A model generated the notes under the pieces. It was not told the DNA's origin and did not search any database. It saw only the letters and a list, made by a program, of their open reading frames with translations. The position numbers and the translations under genes were made by a program. This document shows, piece after piece, positions 34,106 to 45,186 of a stretch of 64,000 bases of DNA (the stretch's first letter is position 1; every line of letters begins with the position of its first letter). This DNA is from Sebastes aleutianus. Lineage: Eukaryota > Chordata > Actinopteri > Perciformes > Sebastidae. Where the stretch lies: the NCBI GenBank assembly GCA_916700875.1, contig CAKAKS010000067.1, positions 3,970,909 through 4,034,908 on the forward strand, written 5' to 3'.

Positions 34106-36470
34106 TTTGTAAGGGTACAACTGCATTGACTCATTTAACTAATAGAGTGGAAAATGGTGATGATTAAGTCACACCTGGCCGTGGTCACACTTTACTACAA
34201 TTATAATAAAAGCTTTATTTGTAGAACACAATTGTTATGTTTGTTGTTGTTAGGCTGATCCTACGCTCTGACATCACTGTGGAAGAATACTGTGGAAAGA
34301 GAATTTGCCTGCTTTACAGAGTGACATGAAATCCATTGTTTGGTTGCCAATATGCAAAAATACCCCACAGTCCTGCTGCTGTCTGTTATACACGGTGGCA
34401 TTAATACACACAGAAGCATTAATATAAGTTAGCATCAGGTGCTAGCGAATAACCGTCAGTGAGTTTTGCCATGCTGAAGATCAGAAACAAACACTGCTGA
34501 CAAGGTGGGTGTCCTTTAATTACACAATGATTTTCAGTTAATATTCTTAAATGACTGCTTTTCCATGGATATTATCCAACACTGTGTCCATGTTTGTAAA
34601 AATGATCACTCACCATTACCATTTTTGTAATTTTTATGAACCTAAAGCTCCACAACCCTTACCAAAATAAAGTTTATTCAAGTGTTCTATTAGTATACTT
34701 CTTTTAAACTTAAAATATAAGAGTATGCTTTCAGTTTACTTTTTATGTACTTATCAGGGATATACTTAAACTATACTATAGACAAGTCTAAGTATACTTG
34801 GCTTAAACTAACAAGTATCAATAAAAGTCTAAATATACTTGGCTTATACTGAAAAGTATACTGAAAATTCTAAGTCTACTTTGCTTAAACTGACAAGTAT
34901 ACAGAAACATATATTTGGCTTGTGCTTACTTTTTGATAGAGTAGCCTATTAGAGTGTGTGAGAGTTTGTAAACATATGTTTTGATATGAATTTACCTAAA
35001 TTTATCAAGAATTTTCTATGTTTTTCCATTCTCCATTCACCGTGGAGGCATTCGATAATTTTTTTATTTTTAAACTAATTTTCATCATAAAACATCAAGT
35101 CAAACAGCAAAAGGAGCAAGTCTCTTCAGAGATAAACTTAACAAAATTATTCTTATGTATACTTAGCTTATACCGACAAGTATACAGAAAAGATTAAGTG
35201 TACTTGACAAGTATAAAGAAAAGTCCAAGTATACTTGGCTTATACTGAAAAGTTTGCAGAAAAGTATATTTGGCTAAGTACTATAAGTTCACTTAAAGAA
35301 AACTTGCATGTATACTTGCAGTAAAAACTATTAAACTAGTAGTTTACTGAGATTATACATTAAGTGTACTTTCATGAACTAAAACATGGGCTACACATAT
35401 GGAACTAGTAAACTAACAGTATACCTATAAGTGCAATTGTAGTATAGTTCACATTATAGTATAGCATGCTTTACAAAATACAACTTAGATGTAAACTAAT
35501 TGTACACTCAAAGAATACTATTCTTACACTTAAAAGTATACTTTTATGAACTAAAAAGTGTGCCAATTTAGTCCCAAGAAGTATTCCAGTAGTACACTTA
35601 CAAGTATACTACTAGTACATTGATATTAGTATACTTACTACATAACGTATACTTGGGAAATATACTTGAACTTTACTAAAGTTTTCTTCATAATAATAAC
35701 TTGAAGTATACTACTTTTTTGTAAGGGAAGGGACTGAGACACTATGGGCCTTAGGGGCACTATATTTAGTTCCTGCTTTTTAGCATAACCAATAAGGAGC
35801 AGAATAACAACAATTTAACTTGAAACTTGAGATATTGAAGATATTTTCTCAGAATTTTTACTGACTATGGCTACTATGTTTTTATTTTTTAAACTGTTTT
35901 TTTTTTTTTTTTCAGAATTATGCAACATTTGTATTGAATACAAAAACAATTGCCTTTTATAATGTGCCATTGAGGAACAAATACATGTATTTTTATAAAG
36001 AAGTGGGCACTGACCCTCTCGACCCGAGGCTATTTTCATTTTTGTAAAAAGTGGGCATTGAACTGAGGAATGGACATTGGATAGGGGTGAAACAGGGAAT
36101 CTCAGGTGGACAGCCTGGGGGCAGGGCAGAGGTGTAGCAGGGAAAGTCAGGAGGTGAAGCAGGGAAAGTCAGGTGGACGGCCTGGGGGCAGGGCAGAGAG
36201 GAAGCAGGCCAAAAACCAGTGGACAGGGACTTGGGGCTGCTGCAATCACAACATGACTATACAATGAATGGCTAAGATAATGTGTTGTAGTTTTGAATCA
36301 CTTTAACCATCTTTGAAATGAAACGGAATGTTTTCTGACTATCTCAGTTAATTTATTCAAGTATATTAATATTAGTATACTTATTACCTGAAATATACTT
36401 ATAGATTATATTTGAACTATATTTAAGTTTACTTCATAAAATAAACTTAAAGTGTACTTCCTTTTTGTAA
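34106..36470 (+). repeat. Receptor-locus tandem unit 1 (no CDS)
   Basis: Begins 'gggtacaactgcattgactc' and contains, in order: a putative non-coding exon with donor-like CAAG/GTGGGT (about 34505); AAGTATACTT blocks; a short ORF relic with NYATFVLNTK (about 35920-36048); two 45-bp minisatellite units (36112-36220); and 'gggacttggggctgctgcaa'. It then ends a few bases into the segment (ctcagttaatttatt) that in unit 3 lies about 50 bp before the receptor ATG. The receptor CDS is absent. Confidence 0.8.
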
Positions 36471-38845
36471 GGGTACAACTGCATTGACTCATTTAACTAA
36501 TAAAGTGGAAAATGGTGATGATTAAGTCACACCTGGCCGTGATCACACTTTACTACAATTATAATAAAAGCTTTATTTGTAGAACACAATTGTTATGTTT
36601 GTTGTTGTTAGGCTGATCCTACGCTCTGACATCACTGTGGAAGAATACTGTGGAAAGAGAATTTGCCTAATTACAGAGTGACACAAAATCCATTGTTTGA
36701 TCGTCAATATGCAAAAATACTCCACAGTCCTGCTGCTGTCTGTTATACACGGTGGCATTAATACACACAGAAGCATTAATATAAGTTAGCATCAGGTACT
36801 AGCGAATAACAGTCAGTGAGTTTTGACGTGCTGAAGATCAGAAACAAACACTGCTGACAAGGTGGGTGTCCTTTAATTACACAACACAACGATTTTCAGT
36901 TAATATTATTAAATTACGTCTTTTCCATGGATATTATCCAACATGGACACAGTGTCCATGTTTGTAAAAATTATCACTCACCATGACCATTTTTTATGAA
37001 CCTAAAACTCAACATCCCTTTTTCAAAAAAAAGTTTATTCAAGTGTTCTCTTAGTATACTTCTTTTAAACTTAAAATATAAGAGTATGCTTTCAGTTTAC
37101 TTTTTATGTACTTATCAGAGATACACTTAAAAAATGTACACCTAAGTATACTTAACACTTACTTAGTATACTGGAGTGTACTATAGAAAAGTCTAATTAT
37201 ACTTGGCTTATACTGACAAGTATACAGAGAAGTCTAAGTATACTTGGCTTAAACTGACAAGTATACAGAAAAGTCTAAGTATACTTGGCTGATACTGACA
37301 AGTGAACGGAAAAGCATATTTGGCTTGTGCTTACTTTTTGATAGAGTAGCCTATTAGAGTATATGAGAGTTTGTAAACATATGTTTTGATATGAATTTAC
37401 TTCAATTCATCAAGAATTTTCTGTTTTTCCATCCTCTGTTAATTTTTACTAATTTTCATCATAAAACATCAAGTCAAACAGCAAAAGGAGCAAGTCTCTT
37501 CAGAGATAAACTTAACAAAATTATTCTTATGTATACTTAGCTTATACCGACAAGTATACAGAAAAGATTAAGTGTACTTGACAAGTATAAAGAAAAGTCC
37601 AAGTATACTTGGCTTATACTGAAAAGTTTGCAGAAAAGTATATTTGGCTAAGTACTATAAGTTCACTTAAAGAAAACTTGCATGTATACTTGCAGTAAAA
37701 ACTATTAAACTAGTAGTTTACTGAGATTATACATTAAGTGTACTTTCATGAACTAAAACATGGGCTACACATATGGAACTAGTAAACTAACAGTATACCT
37801 ATAAGTGCAATTGTAGTATAGTTCACATTATAGTATAGCATGCTTTACAAAATACAACTTAGATGTAAACTAATTGTACACTCAAAGAATACTATTCTTA
37901 CACTTAAAAGTATACTTTTATGAACTAAAAAGTGTGCCAATTTAGTCCCAAGAAGTATTCCAGTAGTACACTTACAAGTATACTACTAGTACATTGATAT
38001 TAGTATACTTACTACATAACGTATACTTGGGAAATATACTTGAACTTTACTAAAGTTTTCTTCATAATAATAACTTGAAGTATACTACTTTTTTGTAAGG
38101 GAAGGGACTGAGACACTATGGGCCTTAGGGGCACTATATTTAGTTCCTGCTTTTTAGCATAACCAATAAGGAGCAGAATAACAACAATTTAACTTGAAAC
38201 TTGAGATATTGAAGATATTTTCTCAGAATTTTTACTGACTATGGCTACTATGTTTTTATTTTTTAAACTGTTTTTTTTTTTTTTTTTCAGAATTATGCAA
38301 CATTTGTATTGAATACAAAAACAATTGCCTTTTATAATGTGCCATTGAGGAACAAATACATGTATTTTTATAAAGAAGTGGGCACTGACCCTCTCGACCC
38401 GAGGCTATTTTCATTTTTGTAAAAAGTGGGCATTGAACTGAGGAATGGACATTGGATAGGGGTGAAACAGGGAATCTCAGGTGGACAGCCTGGGGGCAGG
38501 GCAGAGGTGTAGCAGGGAAAGTCAGGAGGTGAAGCAGGGAAAGTCAGGTGGACGGCCTGGGGGCAGGGCAGAGAGGAAGCAGGCCAAAAACCAGTGGACA
38601 GGGACTTGGGGCTGCTGCAATCACAACATGACTATACAATGAATGGCTAAGATAATGTGTTGTAGTTTTGAATCACTTTAACCATCTTTGAAATGAAACG
38701 GAATGTTTTCTGACTATCTCAGTTAATTTATTCAAGTATATTAATATTAGTATACTTAATACCTGAAATATACTTATAGATTATATTTGAACTATATTTA
38801 AGTTTACTTCATAAAATAAACTTAAAGTGTACTTCCTTTTTGTAA
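36471..38845 (+). repeat. Receptor-locus tandem unit 2 (no CDS)
   Basis: Same order of landmarks as unit 1, 2374-2375 bp downstream. From about 35100 of unit 1 into unit 2 the sequence repeats almost without change through to about 39855. The visible differences are one T in a poly-T tract (16 versus 17) and one inversion-like substitution near 36383/38758. The receptor CDS is again absent. Confidence 0.85.
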
Positions 38846-41633
38846 GGGTACAACTGCATTGACTCATTTAACTAATAAAGTGGAAAATGGTGATGATTAA
38901 GTCACACCTGGCCGTGATCACACTTTACTACAATTATAATAAAAGCTTTATTTGTAGAACACAATTGTTATGTTTGTTGTTGTTAGGCTGATCCTACGCT
39001 CTGACATCACTGTGGAAGAATACTGTGGAAAGAGAATTTGCCTAATTACAGAGTGACACAAAATCCATTGTTTGATCGTCAATATGCAAAAATACTCCAC
39101 AGTCCTGCTGCTGTCTGTTATACACGGTGGCATTAATACACACAGAAGCATTAATATAAGTTAGCATCAGGTACTAGCGAATAACAGTCAGTGAGTTTTG
39201 ACGTGCTGAAGATCAGAAACAAACACTGCTGACAAGGTGGGTGTCCTTTAATTACACAACACAACGATTTTCAGTTAATATTATTAAATTACGTCTTTTC
39301 CATGGATATTATCCAACATGGACACAGTGTCCATGTTTGTAAAAATTATCACTCACCATGACCATTTTTTATGAACCTAAAACTCAACATCCCTTTTTCA
39401 AAAAAAAGTTTATTCAAGTGTTCTCTTAGTATACTTCTTTTAAACTTAAAATATAAGAGTATGCTTTCAGTTTACTTTTTATGTACTTATCAGAGATACA
39501 CTTAAAAAATGTACACCTAAGTATACTTAACACTTACTTAGTATACTGGAGTGTACTATAGAAAAGTCTAATTATACTTGGCTTATACTGACAAGTATAC
39601 AGAGAAGTCTAAGTATACTTGGCTTAAACTGACAAGTATACAGAAAAGTCTAAGTATACTTGGCTGATACTGACAAGTGAACGGAAAAGCATATTTGGCT
39701 TGTGCTTACTTTTTGATAGAGTAGCCTATTAGAGTATATGAGAGTTTGTAAACATATGTTTTGATATGAATTTACTTCAATTCATCAAGAATTTTCTGTT
39801 TTTCCATCCTCTGTTAATTTTTACTAATTTTCATCATAAAACATCAAGTCAAATAGCAAAAGGAGCAAGTCTCTTTATGTAATGCATAAATCCTTGGATA
39901 AGTACTATAAGTTAAAAAAAACTTACAAGTGTACTTGCAGTAAAAACTATTAAACTACTAGTTTACTAAGAGTATACTTTAATTGTACTTTCATGAACTA
40001 AAACGTGGGCTACACATATGGAACTAGTAAACTAACAGTATACCTATATGTTCACTTGTAGTATAGTTCACATTATAGTATAGCATGCTTTACAAAATAC
40101 AACTTTGATGTAAACTAGTTGTGAACTCAAAGCATACTATTCTTACACTTAAAAGTATACTTTTAGAAACTAAAAAGTGGGCCAATTTAGTCCCAAGAAG
40201 TATTGCAGTAGTACACTTACAAGTATACTACTAGTACATTGATATTAGTATACTTACTACACAACGTATACTTGGGAAATATACTTGAACTTCACTTAAG
40301 TTTTCTTCATAATAAGAACTTGAAGTATACTACTTTTTTGTAAGGGAAGGGACTTAGACACTATGGCCCTCAGGGGCACTATATTTAGTTCCTGCTTTTT
40401 AGCATAACCAATAAGGAGCAGAATAACAACAATTTAACTTGAAACTTGAGATATTGAAGATATTTTCTCAGAATTTTTACTTACTATTGCAAATTGTTTT
40501 TATTTTTCGAAAAAAAATTTATTGGGTTTTGCCGAATTATGCAACATTTGTATTGAATACAAAACCAATTGCCTTTTATAATGTGCCATTGAGGAACAAA
40601 TACATGTATTTTTATAAAGAAGTGGGCACTGACCCTCTCGACCCAAGGCTATTTTCATTTTTGTAAAAAGTGAGCATTGAACTGAGGAATGGAGACTGGA
40701 CAGGGGTGAAAAGGAATCTCAGGTGGACGGCCTGGGGGCAGGGCAGAGGTGAAGCAGGTTAACTAAGGCGGACAGCCGGGGGGCAGGGCAGAGACAGAGC
40801 AGGGAAAGTCAGGTGGACGGCCTGGGGGCAGGACACAGGTGAAGCAGGGAAACTCAGGTGGACGGCCGGGGGGCAGGGCAGATGCAGAGCAGGGAAAGTC
40901 AGGTGGACGGCCTGGGGGCATAGCAGAGGTGCAGTAGGGAAACTCAGGCAGACAGGCGGGGGGCAGGGCAGAAGCGAAGCAGGGCAACTCAGGCAGACGG
41001 CCTGGGAGCAGGGCAGTGGCGGAGCAGGGCAACTCAGGTGGACGGCCTGGGGGCAGGGCAGATGCCGAGCAGGGCAACTCAGGCAGACGGTCTGGGAGCA
41101 GGGCAGGGGCGGAGCAGGGAAACTCAGATGGACGGCCTGGGGGCAGGGCAGAGACAGAGCAGGGAAAGTCAGGTGGATGGCCTGGGGGCAGGACACAGGT
41201 GAAGCAGGGAAACTCAGGCGAAGCAGGGAAACTCAGGCGGACGGCCGTTGGTCAGGGCAGATGCAGAGCAGGGAAAGTCAGGTGGATGGCCTGGGGGCAT
41301 AGCAGAGGCGCAGTAGGGAAACTCAGGCAGACAGGCGGGGGGCAGGGCATAGGCGAAGCAGGGCAACTCAGGCAGACGGCCTGGGAGCAGGGCATTGGCT
41401 GTGCAGGGCAACTCAGGTGGACGGCCTGGGGGCAGCGCACAGGTGAAGCAGGGCAAAAAGAAGGGGATAGGGACTTGGGGCTGCTGCAATCATAATGACT
41501 GTACAATGAATGGCTAAACTAATGTGTTGTAGTTTTGAATCACTTCTTTGAAATGAAGGTGAATGTTTTCTGATTGTCTCAGTTAATTTATTTCTGTTCC
41601 TTCTTTCTCCTTTTTCTTCATAAAAGCAATACC
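38846..41633 (+). repeat. Receptor-locus tandem unit 3, leading into intact CDS
   Basis: Third copy of the unit. It is near-identical to unit 2 up to about 39855, then more diverged (landmarks at 40405 and 41467). It carries the expanded minisatellite and continues through a pyrimidine-rich acceptor-like tract (ttctttctcctttttcttc, then AAAAG) into the receptor ATG at 41634. Confidence 0.8.
40731..41456. repeat. 45-bp minisatellite, ~16 units, with 8-unit higher-order period
   Basis: Unit consensus starts CCTGGGGGCAGGGCAGA, continues with GAAGCAGGGAAACTCAGG and ends in GGACGG. Units start near 40731, 40776, 40821 and so on. Units 2-7 resemble units 10-15 pairwise (for example the CATAGCAG variant at 40911 and 41289, and the GGGAGCAGGG variant at 41001 and 41379), so an 8-unit block was duplicated. 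One unit has an extra 18 bp (about 41210). Because 45 is divisible by 3, open frames run across both strands; I treat these as artefacts. Units 1 and 2 of the locus have only two copies each. Confidence 0.92.
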
Positions 41634-42509
41634 ATGCCAACCAATGTGTCAGTCAACTCCACTTCCTCCTACCCTTACCACTGCTCAGACTCAACAACTG
41701 CACTTGGCATCTACATTGCCTCCATGGTCACTAGGATGTTGCTCCTCGTCCCTCTCTCCATCCTCGTCCTCTACTTGGGTTACCAACGATGGCGGCGGCA
41801 GCACTCCTTTGCGACAACGAGCCACTCCGACATCTTCACCTTCCACATGGCTGCTATGAATCTGATCTATGTATTTGGGTGCACAGCCTTCATTTGTGGC
41901 GTATACACTGGTCTATTAGAGGTGATTTTAGTGGGGTTTTATGTATTTTCTATGGTCCTATCTGGAAATATGTGCTTTCACATCCTGACCTGTGTGGAAC
42001 GATACCTGGCTGTTGTTCACCCCGTCATCTACCTGGGACTGAGACATTCAGGAGGGGACAAGATACGAAATATCAGCATTGTATTTGTTTGGCTGCTGAG
42101 CTTCGGATGGAGTGGTGTAATAATTCTGCCCATCCCTGATCTTCCCATCATCCTATTATTCTGCTCATTGGTCTTCTCTTTAATTGTTGTATCTTTCTGC
42201 AGCCTTTCTGTTCTCTGTGTTCTGATTCGTCCAAGGCCGGGGGAAGTGGGCGGGGAAAGGGAGCGGGTTGATCAGGTAAAGCGGAGGGCTTTCCACACCA
42301 TCACGGCCATAATGGGAGTGCTGTGGTTTTGGTTTGCAGGGTTCCTTGTTTGTGTTTCTCTGGATTACTCACAACTACTGAGCCACAGTGACGGGTGTTT
42401 GGTGGTGACATCTGGAAACTGGTTTAGTCTACCCAGCAGTTTGGTTTTACCTGTGCTGTTTCTACACAGAGCAGGAAGACTGCCCTGTTGCCATCAAAGC
42501 GATGAGTAA
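41634..42509 (+). CDS. Rhodopsin-like 7TM receptor of an unnamed fish family
   Basis: Single-exon ORF of 291 residues starting MPTNVSVNSTSS. The open frame extends 60 bases further up, but only to a TTG, so the ATG at 41634 is chosen; it also lies just after a splice-acceptor-like tract. Two N-glycosylation sites (NVS, NST) are at the N-terminus. Seven hydrophobic segments lie at about residues 25-50, 68-90, 97-121, 147-168, 171-198, 219-241 and 256-278. ERY (122-124) in TCVERYLAVVHP sits at the end of helix 3, the class A DRY position. The third loop is short and basic (RPRPGEVGGERERVDQVKRR). Helix 7 reads LPSSLVLPVLFLH and lacks NPxxY, and no classical CWxP is seen in helix 6, so coupling may be atypical. 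I recall similar single-exon uncharacterised receptors in other teleosts; the ligand is unknown. The broken paralogue at 30219 and upstream tandem units show that the locus duplicates actively. Confidence 0.85.
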   Translation: MPTNVSVNSTSSYPYHCSDSTTALGIYIASMVTRMLLLVPLSILVLYLGYQRWRRQHSFATTSHSDIFTFHMAAMNLIYVFGCTAFICGVYTGLLEVILVGFYVFSMVLSGNMCFHILTCVERYLAVVHPVIYLGLRHSGGDKIRNISIVFVWLLSFGWSGVIILPIPDLPIILLFCSLVFSLIVVSFCSLSVLCVLIRPRPGEVGGERERVDQVKRRAFHTITAIMGVLWFWFAGFLVCVSLDYSQLLSHSDGCLVVTSGNWFSLPSSLVLPVLFLHRAGRLPCCHQSDE

Positions 42510-43954
42510 AGACAATTACTGGATAGGATCAGAGGGGAACTCTATTAAGAATAAGTCTCACTGTTATTGATCTTCAGACAATAAGTTGAAGCCTAGAAGT
42601 TTAGATTTGAAATTATAAAAAAAGGAAATAGAGCAGGTTATATCTTCTGCATATAGAGTAATCCCACCAGGTTTTATTGTGATTATTGTGGCACAGAAGT
42701 ACTGGGTTTACAGCAGCTTTCCTTAAAAACTTGCACAAAAGGGTTACATTTGATTTTCACTCATGGACACAAATTAGTATTTTTTCTCTTGAATCAATAA
42801 CAAGTGTGCAAAATATATTAATTCAACCTTTGAGTTTATTGACTCATGCTCATGATCACATTTGTTTTTGACATTTTAATTATCTCCACAAGATGTCAAA
42901 GATAAAACAGTATTGTTTAACATTAAAAATATTTAGTATATCCACATGTATCACATTGTGTGACTCACCATAGTACATTAAGATGGACAACCTGTTCTTA
43001 AAACATAAGCTTAAGCTGAACCAGAGATTCATGTTTACCATTAGCTGTCAAATAACTGGAAATTGCACACCCAATTTCTGATATTTGTAATGCACTAAAA
43101 TATCAGAAGTGATACTCCACTTCATCTTTCACCTAGAAAAAAAAAGAAAAGAAAAAGTCACTTGCATTCATGAAGTAAATTGAATCATATATTGAGCTGA
43201 TGGTGTTACCATGAGTATTCACAAACTGAGCTTTGATTTCTGGCTATAATAAAGCATGAATGCGTATAGCAAGACACAAAAAGCAAACCAGTGGAAGCTA
43301 TTGGAGGTTGGGGACCACAAACGCAACAATTAAGTCAATTGCAGCCACCCAGCAGCAATGCCACTGGGTCTGTTAGATCCAACATTTTGTTCCAGAGTGA
43401 AGTATTGAATTGACTGTCATGAAATGTGATATTATTATCACTAGGAGGTGAATATTAATTGCTTTGGTGCCTGACTAAGATGCTAAATATTACATGTTTG
43501 CTCAACTGGATTGCTTTCTTCTTTGTTTAATTTTCTAAGAAAAGAATAATGCTTCAAACTTACCGGTGGGAACAGCTAAATTAATCTATACTGTGACGTC
43601 TGCAATTCATCAATTTGCTCGGGGAGGAGGAGTATATCTGCATGGAGCTTTTTTTTTTTACAGTTCGATTTGACACTGATTTGTAGTGTTGATCAAATGC
43701 AAACCAAGTTGTCAGTAGTGGCCTTTGAAGGAATAGAGAACCGGAAGGTCCAAAATGGAGGAAGCTAACATATTAGCTATGTTGCACCATGTTTTATATA
43801 ACTCTTCTATGCCGATGATAAACTACTGTACAAAAGACCAATACATTTGCTTGAATTATATTAAATTTTTGTCACATCAGTGACTAGATAGAAGAATGTG
43901 TGAATTTGTGCAACATTATTTCCATCCCTCCTTCCTTTCCTCTGTCTTATGTAC
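42510..43954. other. Intergenic between receptor and LAAO fragment
   Basis: Presumed 3' flank of the receptor. I looked on the minus strand for the next LAAO exon and found none. 43620-43800 contains phrases resembling dispersed fish repeats (ggaaggtccaaaatggagg). Confidence 0.45.
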
Positions 43955-44156
43955 CTTCTGCAAAGCTTGTTGTAGCAGCTCGTCGGTTGATTTCCCTTTC
44001 TCACTTTCCCTCACGTTGTAATTCAGAACGTTAGGGTCTTTTTGCACTGTCTCCGTCTTCTCCAGCACCCCATTAACCAAGTAAAAGGTGTTGGGGTCAT
44101 CCATAATAAATTCATTCAGCTTGACCCCCAGCTCTTTAGCATACCAGTAGACGATT
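43955..44156 (-). pseudogene. L-amino-acid oxidase-like exon (downstream of two)
   Basis: Minus strand, bounded by an acceptor TCAACAG (intron side above 44156) and a donor-like GTACAT (below 43955). It reads IVYWYAKELGVKLNEFIMDD, then NTFYLVNGV and YNVRESEKGKSTDELLQQAL. This is the segment of flavin L-amino-acid oxidases (LAAO/IL4I1 family) just after the FAD-binding motif; LAAOs oxidise amino acids to keto acids with release of H2O2 and ammonia. It joins in phase with the exon at 44721-44833 (the SHQ codon completes across the intron). No further exons are visible downstream, so only about 105 of some 500 residues are present; I call it a fragment. Confidence 0.8.
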
Positions 44157-44720
44157 CTGTTGACAGAGGTGGCAGTTAGCTTGTTACTGTACTTTTTTAA
44201 GTTAAAGTTTTTTTAAGTAAGATACCATGCTGAGACAGTGAATTAAGAAAGATACGTTTTACACTCTTGATGTGTAGGCAAGACACTTAATGGTGTCACA
44301 TGTAACATTCCTACATCATTTCTTAGACTTAAGTTAAGTAACGAACAAGACAGCGACAACACTGGCAGCCTCCACTGGCCTCAACAACAAAATGTATGTA
44401 CCTCCATGTCATATTTTGAAGCAGATCTGCTAAATTACTTCATGGCACAAAATGGGAACATTTTATTCTATAAATAATATACAACTTTGTTGTCAATGCC
44501 ACTGTACCAATGGTGTGACTTTCTGTCAAGTTCCATTTTCAACTTCCCTTTGGGGTTTTAAATAATTTGGTAGTTTCCAGGTCTGGATGGTATTCTTGTG
44601 AATCAACCCCATCAAATATGGTAGCTTCATTAGCATCCCTTTTATACAATCATGTCAGTTTGGAGGGGGAAAGGTTTAATTTTTACATATAAATGCTTGA
44701 ATAGAGTTACATAAACTCAC

Positions 44721-44833
44721 TGGTGAGAACTTGGGATCCTCATGGCTCCCAGATCAGCATACCAGCCCTCTTTTTCATTCCTGTAGGTCTCCACTCGTCC
44801 TCCAACATGACTATTAGCTTCTAATATGGTTAC
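44721..44833 (-). pseudogene. L-amino-acid oxidase-like exon (FAD-binding)
   Basis: Minus strand. It reads VTILEANSHVGGRVETYR and GWYADLGAMRIPSS, the second half of the dinucleotide-binding fold and the GG-R-x-x-T/S-Y-R region that contacts FAD in LAAO and monoamine-oxidase-type enzymes. A donor GTGAGT follows at 44720, and an AG lies immediately before (ACAAG at about 44834). The preceding exon with GxGxxG and the signal peptide is not found before the simple repeats at 44.95 kb. Sequence within the exon is uninterrupted, so it is either young debris or part of a gene broken by repeats or assembly. Confidence 0.82.
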
Positions 44834-44949
44834 CTTGTCAGAACAGATTAATCCAAACAGATAAATACACATAAGGCCAGTCATATGGTAGGCGTATGTA
44901 TAGAAAGCGTTTGAGCATTTATTCCATATCCTTGATATCAGACGTCAGT

Positions 44950-45186
44950 GTCCTCAACTAGTTTGGTCTTTGTCAGCACTAGTTGGACATTTGATCGCAC
45001 TAGTTGGCCATTTTGTCTTGCTAGTTGAACAAAAACTCTTACTAGTCACTGTTTTTCAGCAACTAGTGGCACTTTTGACCAAATAGTTCAAACAGAAGCC
45101 TTACTAGTGAGACTGTGCACCACACTAATAGGACCAAAGTCCCAACTAGTCAGCTTTTTGACGCACTAGTGGACCTCTGGACCGAA
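44950..45186. repeat. ACTAGT motif phased at ~21 bp
   Basis: The palindrome ACTAGT or a one-base variant occurs near 44957, 44978, 44999, 45018, 45042, 45062, 45081, 45103, 45123, 45146, 45165 and 45184, separated by varied sequence. The motif spacing is kept while the linkers diverge. Confidence 0.75.

Noticed and set aside
35920..36048. Conserved short ORF (NYATFVLNTK...) repeated in all three tandem units
   Set aside because: Its conservation is explained by the recent duplication; no family recognised and no start or splice evidence for a separate gene.
41016..41495. 159-codon Gly/Arg/Gln-rich ORF (plus) and 145-codon Pro/Leu-rich ORF (minus, 40759-41196)
   Set aside because: Both are produced by the 45-bp minisatellite, whose length is a multiple of three; no start context or non-repeat domain.
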